NCBI GenBank assembly: GCA_022925895.1
Contig: JAKSYS010000071.1
Span: 80,535-144,534, forward strand
Source of the DNA: Fragilaria crotonensis
Taxonomy: Eukaryota > Bacillariophyta > Fragilariophyceae > Fragilariales > Fragilariaceae
Length of the DNA stretch: 64,000 bases
Direction: 5' to 3'
Positions within the stretch are counted from its first letter, which is position 1. Every line of letters begins with the position of its first letter. The translations under genes were made by a program, and so were the position numbers. Of the stretch, positions 34,901 through 45,656 are shown in pieces. A model generated the notes under the pieces. It was not told where the DNA came from, did not search any database, and was given only the letters and a program-made list of their open reading frames with translations.

Positions 34901-35849
34901 AGGCACAACATGGAATCACGCTGGTGGCTGGGCGACACATGCACCAATGTGTGATTGGTATGGTATCGAGTGCGAAGATAATAGTGTTGTTGGAATAAGG
35001 CTTGGATCGAATAATCTCGTTGGGACACCTCCGTCAGAGATCTTCGATTTGCCAGATCTCAGGACAATTGAGTTCTTTTCCAACCCGATTCAATTCAAGT
35101 TCGCAAACATCAAATCGGCAAAGCGACTAACCACGATACGACTTGACTCCACCGGGCTCGCCAATGTTTCAGGAATTTCGGAAGCCCCTGCCGTGGCGTT
35201 CATTGACCTGAGATTCAACGAGTTGAAGGGAACATTGCACAAAGACCTATTTCGACTTAAGTACTTGCGCTATCTCAACCTTGGCAATAACAAGCTCAGT
35301 GGAACCCTCCCAGCATCATTTTCTGAGTTGAAGTACCTAAAGGCTTTGCGACTGGGTAATAACCGTTTCGTCGGCCGGCTTCCGACCTTCCAAAGCAACC
35401 CGGCGCTTACAACAATCGACCTCTCTGATAATGAATTGACGGGAACGATACCACGAAACTTCCTTGAGCGACATACCTCATCCACCCCAGTTGTGCTAGA
35501 CTTATCCGGCAATCAGTTGACCGGTTGGGTGCCGGCGGAGCTTGACCGTTTCAAAGAACTCAAGATATACCTTCGCAACAACATGATCTCCGACATTCCC
35601 GTTCCACTTTGCGACAACGTTGACTGGAATGAAGGTGACGTGGAGGCATTCGGATGCAACGGTCTTCTCTGCCCTCCAGGCACTTACAACTTGGTCGGGA
35701 GAGAACGGCCTGATGAGCCATGTCAGGGTTGTCTTGACGGCTCCCCTTACTTCGGTCAGGTTACCTGCACGAATCCATCGTCGTCCAGAATTCTGAGTGT
35801 CTCCCTAGTAGTGATCGCGTCAACGATCTTGGCAGCTATCGCTTTATAA
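28923..35849 (+). CDS. Secreted six-module leucine-rich-repeat protein
   Basis: Exons by splice-site and frame matching: 28923-30655, 30742-32681, 32750-33495, 33572-34283, 34342-35849, giving 2212 residues with introns of 58-86 bp. The N-terminus MRLTSFAAQLLLILERSNA is a signal peptide. Six modules follow. Each has a cap like LYDNLNGTNWADQTNW with CTWFGIVC, then LRRs of the plant-type LTGxIP class, then a Cys-rich tail (W-M...G C ... LC ... C..C ... FFG.T.C). Caps start near 28983, 30114, 31345, 32461, 33709 and 34870. The C-terminus (SSRILSVSLVVIASTILAAIAL) is hydrophobic without basic residues after it, as in GPI-anchor signals. There is no kinase domain. It is probably a cell-surface adhesive or recognition protein; role inferred. 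Confidence 0.82.
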
Positions 35850-36702
35850 GTGCATTGCCAACTTGCACTGCAGAGCAGTGGTCTGAGGTCTGATGTCTGA
35901 GGAATATGGCGCGCTACTTTCCTCGGCTCCTCGAAGTCGATTACTATACACTTCGAACTTTTCACGAGTATCCTCATGTTTCTGATGTTAAATCGAGACG
36001 TAGCCATGCATGTGTAATTGGAGTACTACAGTACAATACACTAGTAGAAAGTACTAGAACCAGTACTATAATCTCTGTGCAGGACCCGGAAAGTGCCCAT
36101 CTGTCTGTCCTGGATGTTGAGGTTTGGGAAATTGGCGAACATCAAACATCACAACATCACACATCACACATCACTGATTTATTCTTCATGGTTTTCGTTG
36201 GTTTTGGTACTGTACCGGAACCTACTAGCTGTACCAGATTGTACTCGCGGTCTACAAGTGCCTCATACTGTATGTAGTACTCAGTACCAGACTCCACTAC
36301 TAAGTCAGTTGAGATTAAGACGCCAGTGGCAGTGTGTCGACATTCCCATTCCATACGGAGTTCTTGTATCCCGTGTACACAATCGTGGAACGCCAGTCGA
36401 TCGAAAATCAGAGAAATCGTGAATTTGCCATGTATTTGGTCTACATATGCCCAAACCTCTCACTTGGGTGTTACCTTCCCCATGCTGCGCCGTGAGTCAC
36501 CATGTGTTTTTTGCTGTTTTCTTATTACCTTTGCCGCTGCTTTGTAGGAGATGCATGTGTGCGACAATGAGAATGCTTGTTTATCGTTTCTGGGGAAGCA
36601 AACGTGATCTCGATAGTAAACCGTAACTTCGACTCCTTCGCCGTTTGTTGACAAGAATCGTCAGTCCTACGTCCTCACATTCGCTTTATTGTACCAGTTG
36701 TC
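35850..36702. other. Intergenic
   Basis: No gene supported. It has short AT-rich runs such as CATCAAACATCACAACATCACACATCAC-like repeats near 36140-36170 and several GTAC words. It holds the 3' end of the LRR transcript and the upstream region of the small plastid gene. Confidence 0.4.
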
Positions 36703-37044
36703 ATGGGAAGGATTCTTCATATCTTAATCTTATGCTTGTTAGCAACATGGGCATCTGCAGCTTTTGCTCCGAAGAAGCGGGAACCAGCGTTCAAGCGCCA
36801 GCAAGAGGTCCAAACCTCGTCTTTGAAGCAACAACAGGACGCCATTGCGGCTGCCGCGGCTGCGTACTGCTCCGAAGAGTCATGTTACCCCCCTCCTTTC
36901 GCAATCGCCCAAGCTGCTGCAGCCATGGCGCCAGTTCAACAGATTGACCAAGATGACGATTTGGTAGTGGGTTATGGAACGGGCGTACTTGCTTGCGTAG
37001 TTTCCCTTGCGTTGGGATTTTCGCTTGGCTATGTGACGATTTGA
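36703..37044 (+). CDS. Small plastid-targeted single-helix membrane protein
   Basis: 113 residues, ATG start, no intron. Residues 1-20 form an ER signal peptide ending in WASAAFAP, an ASAF-type motif with Phe at the expected +1 of cleavage, as in diatom plastid precursors. A basic, Gln-rich region (KKREPAFKRQQ) follows, then an Ala-rich stretch and an acidic turn (DQDDD). The last 25 residues form one transmembrane helix (VGYGTGVLACVVSLALGFSL...). The size and layout suit a small thylakoid complex subunit of the photosystem or cytochrome b6f type, but I could not match it to a named one. It lies 1.2 kb upstream of psbO on the same strand. Plastid targeting is fairly sure; the role is unknown. 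Confidence 0.7.
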   Translation: MGRILHILILCLLATWASAAFAPKKREPAFKRQQEVQTSSLKQQQDAIAAAAAAYCSEESCYPPPFAIAQAAAAMAPVQQIDQDDDLVVGYGTGVLACVVSLALGFSLGYVTI

Positions 37045-38271
37045 TGTCTTTGCACACTTCAAAATGCGTCGAGCATGCATGCTCTCTAATGTATTCAGCC
37101 TGCAGGCTTGAAAGAGTCCCTACGGCCCTAAGCAGATGGTCCCGAGCGCTTCTGAACCTCCGCACTAACTGGAATGATCGACGATAGATTGAAATACCCG
37201 ATTCTCCATAACAATAGATGATCTTTATTTACAACCGCGCACAGCTTACTCCAACACACCCTGACGATCATGTAATGAGCTTGTTTTCGCTCCTTTAGCA
37301 GTTGTCGGTGTGTTCAGAAACGGTAAGGTCACATGTCAACTATGTTACGAACGGAGTACACACCAGCGTCACCCATGCATTCTTCAGGGCTGGTAGTACC
37401 TGGTACCTAGTTCACTAGAATGGGAGACATCCATTGGCTCGAGCTGTAAGCGCATGCCGGCACGACTTGTCAGGAGTGGTGGCTTTTAAGGATGATCTAT
37501 GATGAAATATCGCCGTCTACCCGTTGTTGGCCTTGAATCGATCGGCACTGCATGGTTGATTTAACTATACTCCCCCCGGAGCGTACAAGTACCTTTATGC
37601 AATGCGAGCGTCGTCGTTGGACCGCAGCCGGCGGATAGGTTGGTCCATAGACTTTCAAGGAGGGGTACTCTACTCTCTCCTCCTATTGGTAGTTGTTTTT
37701 ATGGAGTGTGGGGAAATGCAATGCGTACGAGTTTCTCTTGCCGCTTCGTGCGGACGGCGTTTTCTGTACCACAGTAAAAGCATGATAGAGAAACAATCGT
37801 TGAGTGCAAATTGCCATACATGTACTAAGATTACCAGTTACCGCTAGAAATGTGACAGTAGCGTACTGCAGCATACAGTATGAAAGCGAGCAGTCCACTC
37901 GTCCACTCCATTCCACACTTCCACAGGAATACCCTACAGTACTCCTAAAGACCTACTATCAAAAAATATGAACATTATGGACAAAAGGTACAGTACTCAA
38001 AATACAGTATGCCCAAGGATTCTACTACTGCAGGAATCGTACCTGTTCAGCGTACTAATTGTAGTACTGCTTGTACTGGTTGCTCTTCCGAGTTGAAGGA
38101 TACCACGCACACCACGACTTCAACCATTTTTACGTGTAACCTGGAAACATATCCTCTGACTCCAACTTCTACTTGTTTAACATCAAGATTGCGTACGTTG
38201 TAGACACGTACAACTACAATACACGAATATCTGTGGAGAGAAACAGACACTTGCTCAAACAACTGTTCACG
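37045..38271. other. Intergenic upstream of psbO
   Basis: 1.2 kb with no gene visible. Scattered GTAC/TACAGTAC words are present, denser from 37850 to 38100. It contains the psbO promoter, whose elements I cannot identify. Confidence 0.4.
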
Positions 38272-39407
38272 ATGAAGTTCACAGCTGCTGCCACCCTCGC
38301 TTTCGTTGCTTCCGCTTCGGCCTTCGCCCCAGCCCCAAATGCTAACGTGAGTTGCTTTACTTGTTGGGAGCAATGATCGTGTTGCTTGTCTCCTTGAGAA
38401 CGACTCGGAGTGATGTGAAATTTGTCCGTGCATCCTGCCCTTGATGGTGCGGACGACTGAATTTCGAAGAGATCCGTGTAGTGATGCAATAGCTTCGCCT
38501 GATATAACAGCATGAACTTATTGACGACTCACCTATTTCTCTTCTCTCTCCTTTGGATCGAAATTCACAGCGCAACACGGCACTCAACATGAACATCAAG
38601 GATGCCGGAAAGGCTGCCCTTGCTGGTGCCATCGCTTTTGGTATTGCCTCTGCCCCAGCACAGGCTTTGACCAAGTCCCAGCTTAACGAGCTTACTTACT
38701 TGCAAGTTAAGGGAACTGGTCTTGCCAACCGTTGTGCTGAGGTTATCGGTGAGGACACCATTGTCCCTAAATCTGGGCAAAAGCTTGTTGATATGTGCAT
38801 TGAACCTAAGGCTTGGGCAGTTGAGGAAGAAGTTGGAAAGGCCGGAAAGACCGAGAAGAAGTTCGTCAACTCCAAGGTCATGACGCGTCAAACATACACC
38901 CTTGAAGGAATCGAGGGCAATATCGAAAACAGTGGAGTCATCACATTCACCGAGAAAGAGGGAATTGATTACGCACCTACCACCGTCCAGCTTCCAGGGG
39001 GTGAGCGTGTTCCTTTCCTCTTCACCGTCAAGGATCTTGTTGCCAAGGGTAACGGAAATGCCTTCAAGCCAGGCTTCCAGATGGGAGGAGACTTCAACAC
39101 TCCTTCCTACAGAACTGGCCTCTTCCTTGACCCTAAGGGACGTGGTGGAACCACTGGTTACGACATGGCCCAGGGTCTTGCGGCCCTTCAATCCGGAGAG
39201 GAGGGTGATGATGAACTCTTCGCAGAGACCAACAAGACCTTCGACATCACTCAGGGTCGTATCGAGATGGAGGTTAACAAGGTCAACGCCGAAGAATCTG
39301 AAATCGGAGGTGTTTTCGTTGCCACTCAGCTCTCGGACACCGACATGGGATCCAAGGTTCCAAAGAAGGTGCTCACCAAGGGAATTTTTTACGCCAAGGT
39401 CCAGTAA
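38272..39407 (+). CDS. psbO: PsbO, oxygen-evolving enhancer protein 1
   Basis: Exons 38272-38346 and 38571-39407 (intron 224 bp, GTGAGT...CACAG), 303 residues. Exon 1 encodes only the ER signal and the SASAFAPAP motif, with cleavage expected before Phe18. Exon 2 opens with the transit region (RNTALNMN) and a Sec-type lumenal signal (KAALAGAIAFGIASAPAQA), giving a mature protein from about Leu58, roughly 246 residues, the usual PsbO size. Family motifs include LTYLQVKGTGLANRC with the first Cys of the conserved disulphide, DMCIEPK with the second, FLFTVKDLVAKG, and GFQMGGDFNTPSYRTGLFLD. PsbO stabilises the manganese cluster on the lumenal face of photosystem II. Identification is secure. Confidence 0.97.
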
Positions 39408-40087
39408 ATTCTTTCATATGCTAGTGCAGCAGAATGTTTGCCGATCAATACAGAGTTGATCACTTGCGTTTGAACCGAATCATAGAGTTGTCCTGTTCTT
39501 CGTGTGACAGCGTAGCTTAGGCCTGCAAATTGTTACTACAGTTGCTTGCCAATCCTAGACAACATTATTGGATGGGCGAATACCTTTTACCAGTAGTTCC
39601 TACTTTGTCTGATTGTATTTCGGAGTGCAGTAACGCTTCCGTGTTGGGTGGTGTGTTCGACATGTAGGTACGAGGTATCTACGCCAACTACCAGTGGTAT
39701 GTGGTATGTGGTATGTGGTATGTGGTATGTGGTATGTGGTATGTGGTATGTGGTATGTGGTATCCTACCAATTATCTTTATCTCTACTCAAGACTGATGT
39801 CCACCATGATGGTCAAGCCAATGAAAGCAAATGAAATGATTCATGATATGGCATAACTCATTGAGGTGAGCATGGTTGCAAGCTAGGTGAACCCCTAAGT
39901 GTGAGCACTGTATGAAATGACTAGAATGACCCGTTTAATGCAAACGGGTATTGAGCCACAGCAAGGTTGGATGGCAAATGATTTTTACTTTGTCCTGGAC
40001 AATAACCTTCTTGAAGGAGAGGATGTGCTTTTCCACTGACTTGATAGTCACTGGTAAAACCATTGTCGGCCTGCAAATATGAGGGCA
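39408..40087. other. Intergenic with tandem repeat
   Basis: psbO 3' flank. The only clear feature is the 7-bp tandem array at 39694-39763. Confidence 0.5.
39694..39763. repeat. 7-bp tandem repeat GTGGTAT, about 10 copies
   Basis: Perfect head-to-tail copies of GTGGTAT over 70 bp, about 290 bp downstream of the psbO stop. A likely polymorphic minisatellite. Confidence 0.95.
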
Positions 40088-40090
40088 TTA

Positions 40091-40806
40091 GGGCCACCGT
40101 TACGTAAAAACAATTCACCAAAACGAGAAGTTTTGACGTCTCGTTTATGTGAAATTCTCGTCACCAGCGTTACGTAAAAAGCAGTCCACAAATAAGAAAA
40201 CATCAAGTCGTCGACTGAGTCAAGATAGGAATCTTGATGTGAAACACATGTATGTTCCAATCGTTCCATCCTAGTCGTACTGTGTACTGGGTACGTCTAC
40301 ATATACGGTAAAGTTGTACGAATCGGAACCAAAAATTATTAAATCGTCGCTCATCGGAATGCGACAATGACGACCATTTTGACAATGTTCCTCATGTAGA
40401 ACCACCACAAACCCCCGCACAAGCATCGATTGTTGTTTCTACGGCGCATGCAATGGTAGAAACAACGTCTTCATCTGATCATTATCTGGCGAGAAAACCA
40501 CGTTCATGTTTGATGCCATCAGTGACAGTAGACAGTGGCATCTGTCGACAGGGCAAGTTAAATGCACATAGCAGTAGGCCTACCAGAAGGAATCCAGAAT
40601 CTTGAGATATTTCTAGAAAAGCCTGTGTTTTTCGCGGATCAACAAAAACCTCGGCAGATTTTCGTTGACGATGGGATATGAGGCGCATCCGAGTGATTTC
40701 CAGAAAGTTTTTGGGGACCTGTTTTCGTACGTAACGGTGGTAAAATGGACCCTCAAAAACAAAAAGGTTTTTGTTTTCGTGAAATGTAATTACGTAACGG
40801 TGGCCC
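40091..40806. mobile_element. 716-bp PIF/Harbinger-type MITE, TTA target sites
   Basis: Both ends carry GGGCCACCGTTACGTAA as perfect 17-bp inverted repeats (40091-40107, 40790-40806), extended imperfectly to about 34 bp with four mismatches. Both sides are flanked by TTA (40088-40090, 40807-40809). A second CGTTACGTA-containing block lies inside each end (about 40155 and 40733). Three-base TTA duplication and GGG-starting termini are the PIF/Harbinger hallmark. No transposase ORF lies inside, so it is non-autonomous. Confidence 0.85.
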
Positions 40807-40885
40807 TTACACTTTTAAATTGGGCATGTTTTGGACCAAAATGAAAATATTCCACTAACACATTTCTGCACAACAGTCTTGCTTA

Positions 40886-41796
40886 GGGTGCATATTATCC
40901 GGATGAAATTTGTACTTTTTGTACTTTGTACTTTTGTAGGACAAAGTACAAAGTACAAAAAGTACAATGGGTCTCACCCGGAAGGGCAAAAAGAAAATTC
41001 TACGTTATGCAATTTCGTTTCGGTTCACGTTTTGGGGTTCATGTGTCATTCAGCTGAATATGCGCCCGTCAAAACTGTGAGGCGCAAACAAGATCACCCA
41101 CACCACTCATGACTTCCTGCTCACTGCTTATCACATCAACAGGAGATTGTGCAAACCAATCATACCCTCCTCTTGGATCTTCACCTTGCAACGGTCCCGT
41201 GAAACAAGGTGAAGAACCGCACCATAGCTAATTGTCACGATCCGTCAAATATTACGGAACGTGCACTCACAGAATCATACTACTCGTACCGGTAGTAACA
41301 AATATGCGTCGTCGTTCGTCGTCAAATTTGTAGTAGAAACGGAAATTGCATCGGTGGTTGGCGCCACTATAGAGTTGTGTTGTATATGAACAGCATTGAC
41401 TCATTGTAGTGGCACTCGCAGCTTTTCAAATGTAAACTTCTGCATGGGCACGCCATTTCTTTTCCAACGACATGATGCGATGTTTCGTTGTTGTACTGCT
41501 ACGACTGTATCAACGGGTGCTGATGTACTGCATAGTGTCATACATAGAAGCAAGTAAGTCCCGACAAAAGTTTTACGACAACACACCCCAAATCTCGCAA
41601 AAAGTACATAAAGTACAATCCGGGTTCGCCTAACATCGAAAATGTTATTGAAAATGTTATTGTCTTTTTGTACTTTTGAAAGTACAAAACCCGGAAACAA
41701 AAGTACATCATTTCCGGGTTTAATTTCCGGGTTTTGTACTTTTGAAAGTACAAAAGTACAAAAAAGTAAAAATTTTCATCCGGATAATATGCACCC
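40886..41796. mobile_element. 911-bp second Harbinger-type MITE, TTA target sites
   Basis: Perfect 23-bp inverted repeats starting GGGTGCATATTATCCGGAT (40886-40908, 41774-41796) with TTA on each side (40883-40885, 41797-41799). Inside the left end is a long palindrome of GTACTTTTTGTAC-type words (about 40911-40967), and similar GTACTTT/AAAGTAC runs occur near the right end. Its TIRs differ from the element at 40091, so it is a separate family. There is no coding capacity for a transposase. Confidence 0.85.
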
Positions 41797-41799
41797 TTA

Positions 41800-43226
41800 G
41801 ACGCAGACACACAAAAGAGGGATCAAGCAGAAATGTACCACCAGTGATTGTGGAATCTCCTGGTGAGGTATCAAGTCATTGCTGCACATGAGCTGCATAG
41901 GAAATTTACTGCTGGTTCATCAAATCCTTACCAATGAAGGCATTTGGGTGGTACAGCAACTTTTTTCATTGACCATTCTAACACTTGGGCTGAGAACATT
42001 TCTGATGTAGCCATCGTTAACTTTCATCATTGCATGCTCATAAGCAGCCTTGGAATTAAACATTGCCAACTGAATTGAGCTATGCCATAATAGTTGCAAC
42101 CTTCTAGTTGAAAGTCATCATGTGAACGCAACAACCTAAGGGTGGATACAAAAATGGATCTCTTGAAAGTGGAACACCACATTAGTAGCAAGAATTACAA
42201 CCAGATTTGTGCAGGATGGCAGGATTGGCTGCTGCAACAGTGTTGGAAAATGTTGATAACATAATTGATTTCAAACATAACATTGGAGTGGTAGTAAGTA
42301 AACTGATACACAATTAACCACCAATGTGGTTTTTACTTCAGCCTTCCAGTACGTTGAAAATCAGGGAAGAATAGCTACTGCGGCATATGTTTGAATCTGC
42401 AGCAGCGGTATTGGATCCGCACTATACACCAGCAGCAGATGTCCGGTGTCGGTAGTAGCTGCAGTACATCGTTATGTAAACCGCGATAGAGTTGCGGTCA
42501 AAATCATTCACGGCTTCAGAGATGCTGTCATTAGTGTGCATCGAAGTGTATCATACCACTATACCATTCGTTCCGGTTTGTTTTCCGCCTGAATGCAGTT
42601 GCATTTTAAGTTTGCAAATAGAGAGTATCATCGCATTGGTTTATGGACGTGTGGTGTACTCTACAACTCCGTGCTCAGTTCTCGTCACTTCGAATTTTCG
42701 ACACATAATTTACCCTGGACTTACCATGATGGCTGTGCATTGGAGATATGATAGGGTGAAAGGTAAAAAGCTTCTTCATATATAAACATCTACGTGACCC
42801 GGTAGACTACAATTGCTCCAGCGCTGGCGTCTGGCGTCTGGCCTTCCATCTATGCATACCAGTACCATCCTGAGACGAAGCCGACGTACTGTAGTGTACT
42901 GTCGTCAAGGCCTAAATGGTCTGTAGGTACCGGTACTTGTACTGTACTGTACTAGGGAGTACATTCACAAGGACGGTGTCTGAGGTCTGAGTAGCGATTT
43001 CTAAGTGGAACTTGTACCATTGCCATGAGGACGTTTTGATAGGTATATTTAACGTCGATAACGGCAATATGATATCTCTATATAATCTTCAATGATGCTA
43101 AAATACTCCGCGAACACCAGGTGTTCTTTCGGAAACGGTATGTTATTCTACGATCTTCCCCGTTCGACCAGTGACAGGTCGATTCCTTCTTCCGTATCCG
43201 ACAATCCCATCGAAGCAGAATTGATC
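41800..43226. other. Intergenic
   Basis: No gene supported. The interval from about 42860 to 42960 is GTAC-rich with a GTACCGGTAC palindrome (about 42926). TATA-like words (TATATTTAAC, CTATATAATC) near 43041-43087 lie shortly upstream of the next gene. Confidence 0.4.
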
Positions 43227-44159
43227 ATGAAGGTTGCTGCTTTCGTAATCTCTTGTTTCCTGGGGTCGGCTCTGGCCGCACCAGCGATTGTGTGGAGTAA
43301 AAACAAAGAAGCATCAGAGTCAGTTGTACATTCCTCAAAATCTGTCAAGGCGTCGTCGCTCCTTGCAAGTCTGGTGGTTGACGGGTCCTCTGATGATTCG
43401 TCATTGGCTGCCACGGTTTTTTTGCTCGGAAGAGCCCCCGATGGTTCGGATTCTTTGTCAGGTCTTGCATCTAGCGGTGCTCTCCCTCTGGTGGCGGCGA
43501 AGTATGAAGATGCCACTGCCGTTCATTCTCATGTTGCGGGAGTCGAGAGTGCTTACACAGTAGCTCGTGACGCTGGTGCGAACACGGGCAAACGCGTACT
43601 GGAGGTTTCTCTGAGCGAATTTTCTAGCAAAGTGGCACTGATCGGACATACGCCCACGAAGGCCGAACTCGAAGTCGATGAAAATGGGATGATCAATAAG
43701 GCAACCAAGCACGCCAACCTGAGAGATAAAGAACTTGCGGAGGCCAATTTTTTGATTGTGAACATCCCAGCTTCCACCGACCCCTCCGTGATTGATGCGG
43801 CTGTTGTGCAGGCCGTCGATCACAGCTCTATTGGATCTGTTATGCTTGCAAGTGTGCGATCCCACGATGAAGTGAAGCACGAGCGTGTTTTGATTAGCCG
43901 CCGTAACACGGCTGCAATGATGCAGCACGCTGGACGTCGCCTCGCTGATCAGAACAATGGTGATGATGCCGCCGCCGCCGCCGCTGATGATGATACAACC
44001 GGTGTCTACTACGTGCACATGACCCCGAATATCTTCGCAGGAATCATGTTTTTCTTCTTGTTCGCCTTTGTTACGTACACTGGTGTCTCCTGCATGGGTA
44101 TGATAGCTGGGCAAGATGTCTACGTCTCCAAGATGCCAACTATTGGCCGTGAAGCGTAA
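43227..44159 (+). CDS. V-ATPase accessory (Voa1/BIG1/S1)-like type I membrane protein
   Basis: 310 residues from the ATG at 43227, chosen because it begins a clean signal peptide (MKVAAFVISCFLGSALAA). An in-frame ATG at 43092 would bury that signal behind 45 residues. A Ser/Ala-rich lumenal region of about 250 residues follows, with an acidic stretch (DDAAAAAADDDTTG) before the membrane. Then come YYVHMTPNIFAGIMFFFLFA with FVTYTGVSCMGMIAG (one helix, about 269-292) and a short tail QDVYVSKMPTIGREA. The helix position, the preceding aromatic/Pro motif and the short tail resemble the Voa1/BIG1/ATP6AP1 group, which helps assemble the V-ATPase membrane sector. Homology outside the helix is weak, so the name is tentative. 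Confidence 0.6.
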   Translation: MKVAAFVISCFLGSALAAPAIVWSKNKEASESVVHSSKSVKASSLLASLVVDGSSDDSSLAATVFLLGRAPDGSDSLSGLASSGALPLVAAKYEDATAVHSHVAGVESAYTVARDAGANTGKRVLEVSLSEFSSKVALIGHTPTKAELEVDENGMINKATKHANLRDKELAEANFLIVNIPASTDPSVIDAAVVQAVDHSSIGSVMLASVRSHDEVKHERVLISRRNTAAMMQHAGRRLADQNNGDDAAAAAADDDTTGVYYVHMTPNIFAGIMFFFLFAFVTYTGVSCMGMIAGQDVYVSKMPTIGREA

Positions 44160-44983
44160 ATGAAACGTCAATAGTGGTTGCCATTTTTCGACTTGACGTA
44201 CGGAATAACCTACTGTAACGAAAAGTGCATGGTGCAGCTGTCTGTATAGGAAAGCAGGTGCATTTAAGATGATATCGTAACGAAGTGTATTTATCCAGAG
44301 ACGTTGAAATGAGGAGTCGGTGCCATTGGAGGTCAGGCCTCGCCCTATTAACGTCATTCTTGAGAAGAATTTACACCGTACTCGAACTTACTGGAGAAAT
44401 ACAGTTGGTGTCCATACAAAGCAACTTCGATCCACGTCTCCAAGTTTTCGAAGGGCTCATAACACATAACCAATTTATTTTAGGTTCAACCAGTCTGGGG
44501 GGCGGCCATTGGCCGCGGTTGTTGCACGACGGTAGAGGAGGTAAGATCTATACAGAGTACGGAGTACTGAGTACGATTGCAAAATTTGTACCACGTTATA
44601 AGCATTGGAATCTGGAATTCAAAATATATTTTCCAGTACTCTGGACATTGGACATGTAGTTTCTACTGCAAAATTTGTACCAAGGAATCTGGAATTCAAA
44701 ATACATTTTCCAGTATTTCTAGACAGATCGAACAAACTGGATATGGCATTAACGGAGTACTTGTACATAAAATTGTTGTCCGTTCTACACAACGATTCGT
44801 ACCACGTTATACAATACACATTTCTGGACACAGTGTAAAAAAGTTTTCATGTAGATTTCTACTGAAAAATTTGTACCATGTACTTTTCTACCGCAAATGC
44901 TACGTCAGTACGTGGATTAAAAAATAAATATATACGATTACTTTTGAAAATACAGTACGACAATATCTGAGTTATTTTAGGTA
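44160..44983. other. Intergenic with imperfect direct repeats
   Basis: No gene. A block reading GCAAAATTTGTACCA ... GGAATCTGGAATTCAAAATA ... TTTTCCAGTA occurs twice (about 44577-44640 and 44667-44718), with a partial third AAAATTTGTACCA near 44862. Confidence 0.6.
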
Positions 44984-45317
44984 TCCTACTATATTATAAA
45001 TTAATTGTGTGCGTGTGTGCGTGCGTGCGTCCGTCTGTTACGGAGTATGACCACTCTGGGGTACTGGATCAAATGAATACTGTCTGAATTTTTTCACTAC
45101 GGAGCTTCGCCAGGGTTGAGTACTGAAAGTAACAGTAACCAAGAAGCTTCGCCAGTATTGGTGCTTGGCCCCCCCATGAACGCAAATTTTTTGATTACAA
45201 AAGCCATCCCTTACTCAAATAACGTTTTATTAACGGTGGGTGTTTTGGTTTTTTGAAAAATAACGCTTTTAATTAACGGCGGGTTGCGTCGTGAAGTTGT
45301 ATTATTGGTGGTCATTG

Positions 45318-45475
45318 CACAGTACTGTACGCTGGCTGTACTGTAGTCCCTGTTACGACTCTACATTGTACTCCAGTACCTCATACACTCACTCACTATA
45401 AGATGTACTCCGAGTACTGTACAGTATGGTACTGTACGCTGTACTGTAGACTCCAGTACCTCATACACCTACAGT
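45318..45475. repeat. GTAC-rich imperfect duplication
   Basis: A block containing TACTGTACGCTG, CTGTACTGTAG and CTCCAGTACCTCATACAC occurs twice within 160 bp. It lies inside the Helitron 5' non-coding region. Confidence 0.65.
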
Positions 45476-45656
45476 AATTGTACCGCTCACATAATTCCTT
45501 GCTTCCAATTCTTTCCAATCAGCATATAACCATTATGTCACACCCAAGTAAACATTCACTATCAACAAAGCCAGCTGCCATTGCAGCAAGGAAAGGCGTG
45601 CCAAACTTCGCAACCTGTCCCAAGAAGAAGGTGGTGACCCTGTAGCTGCCACACAG

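Noticed and set aside
28923-35849. LRR gene as a plant-like receptor kinase
   Set aside because: No kinase domain exists; the protein ends in a hydrophobic tail right after the sixth module.
38565-39191. 208-codon minus-strand frame within psbO
   Set aside because: Antisense to secure psbO exon 2; no independent support.
43092-43226. In-frame upstream ATG extending the Voa1-like protein by 45 residues
   Set aside because: It would place a clear signal peptide internally; the ATG at 43227 gives a normal secretory N-terminus.
43458-44357. 299-codon minus-strand frame opposite the Voa1-like gene
   Set aside because: It is antisense to a coherent signal-peptide/transmembrane protein, has His-rich unordered sequence and no domain; a shadow frame.
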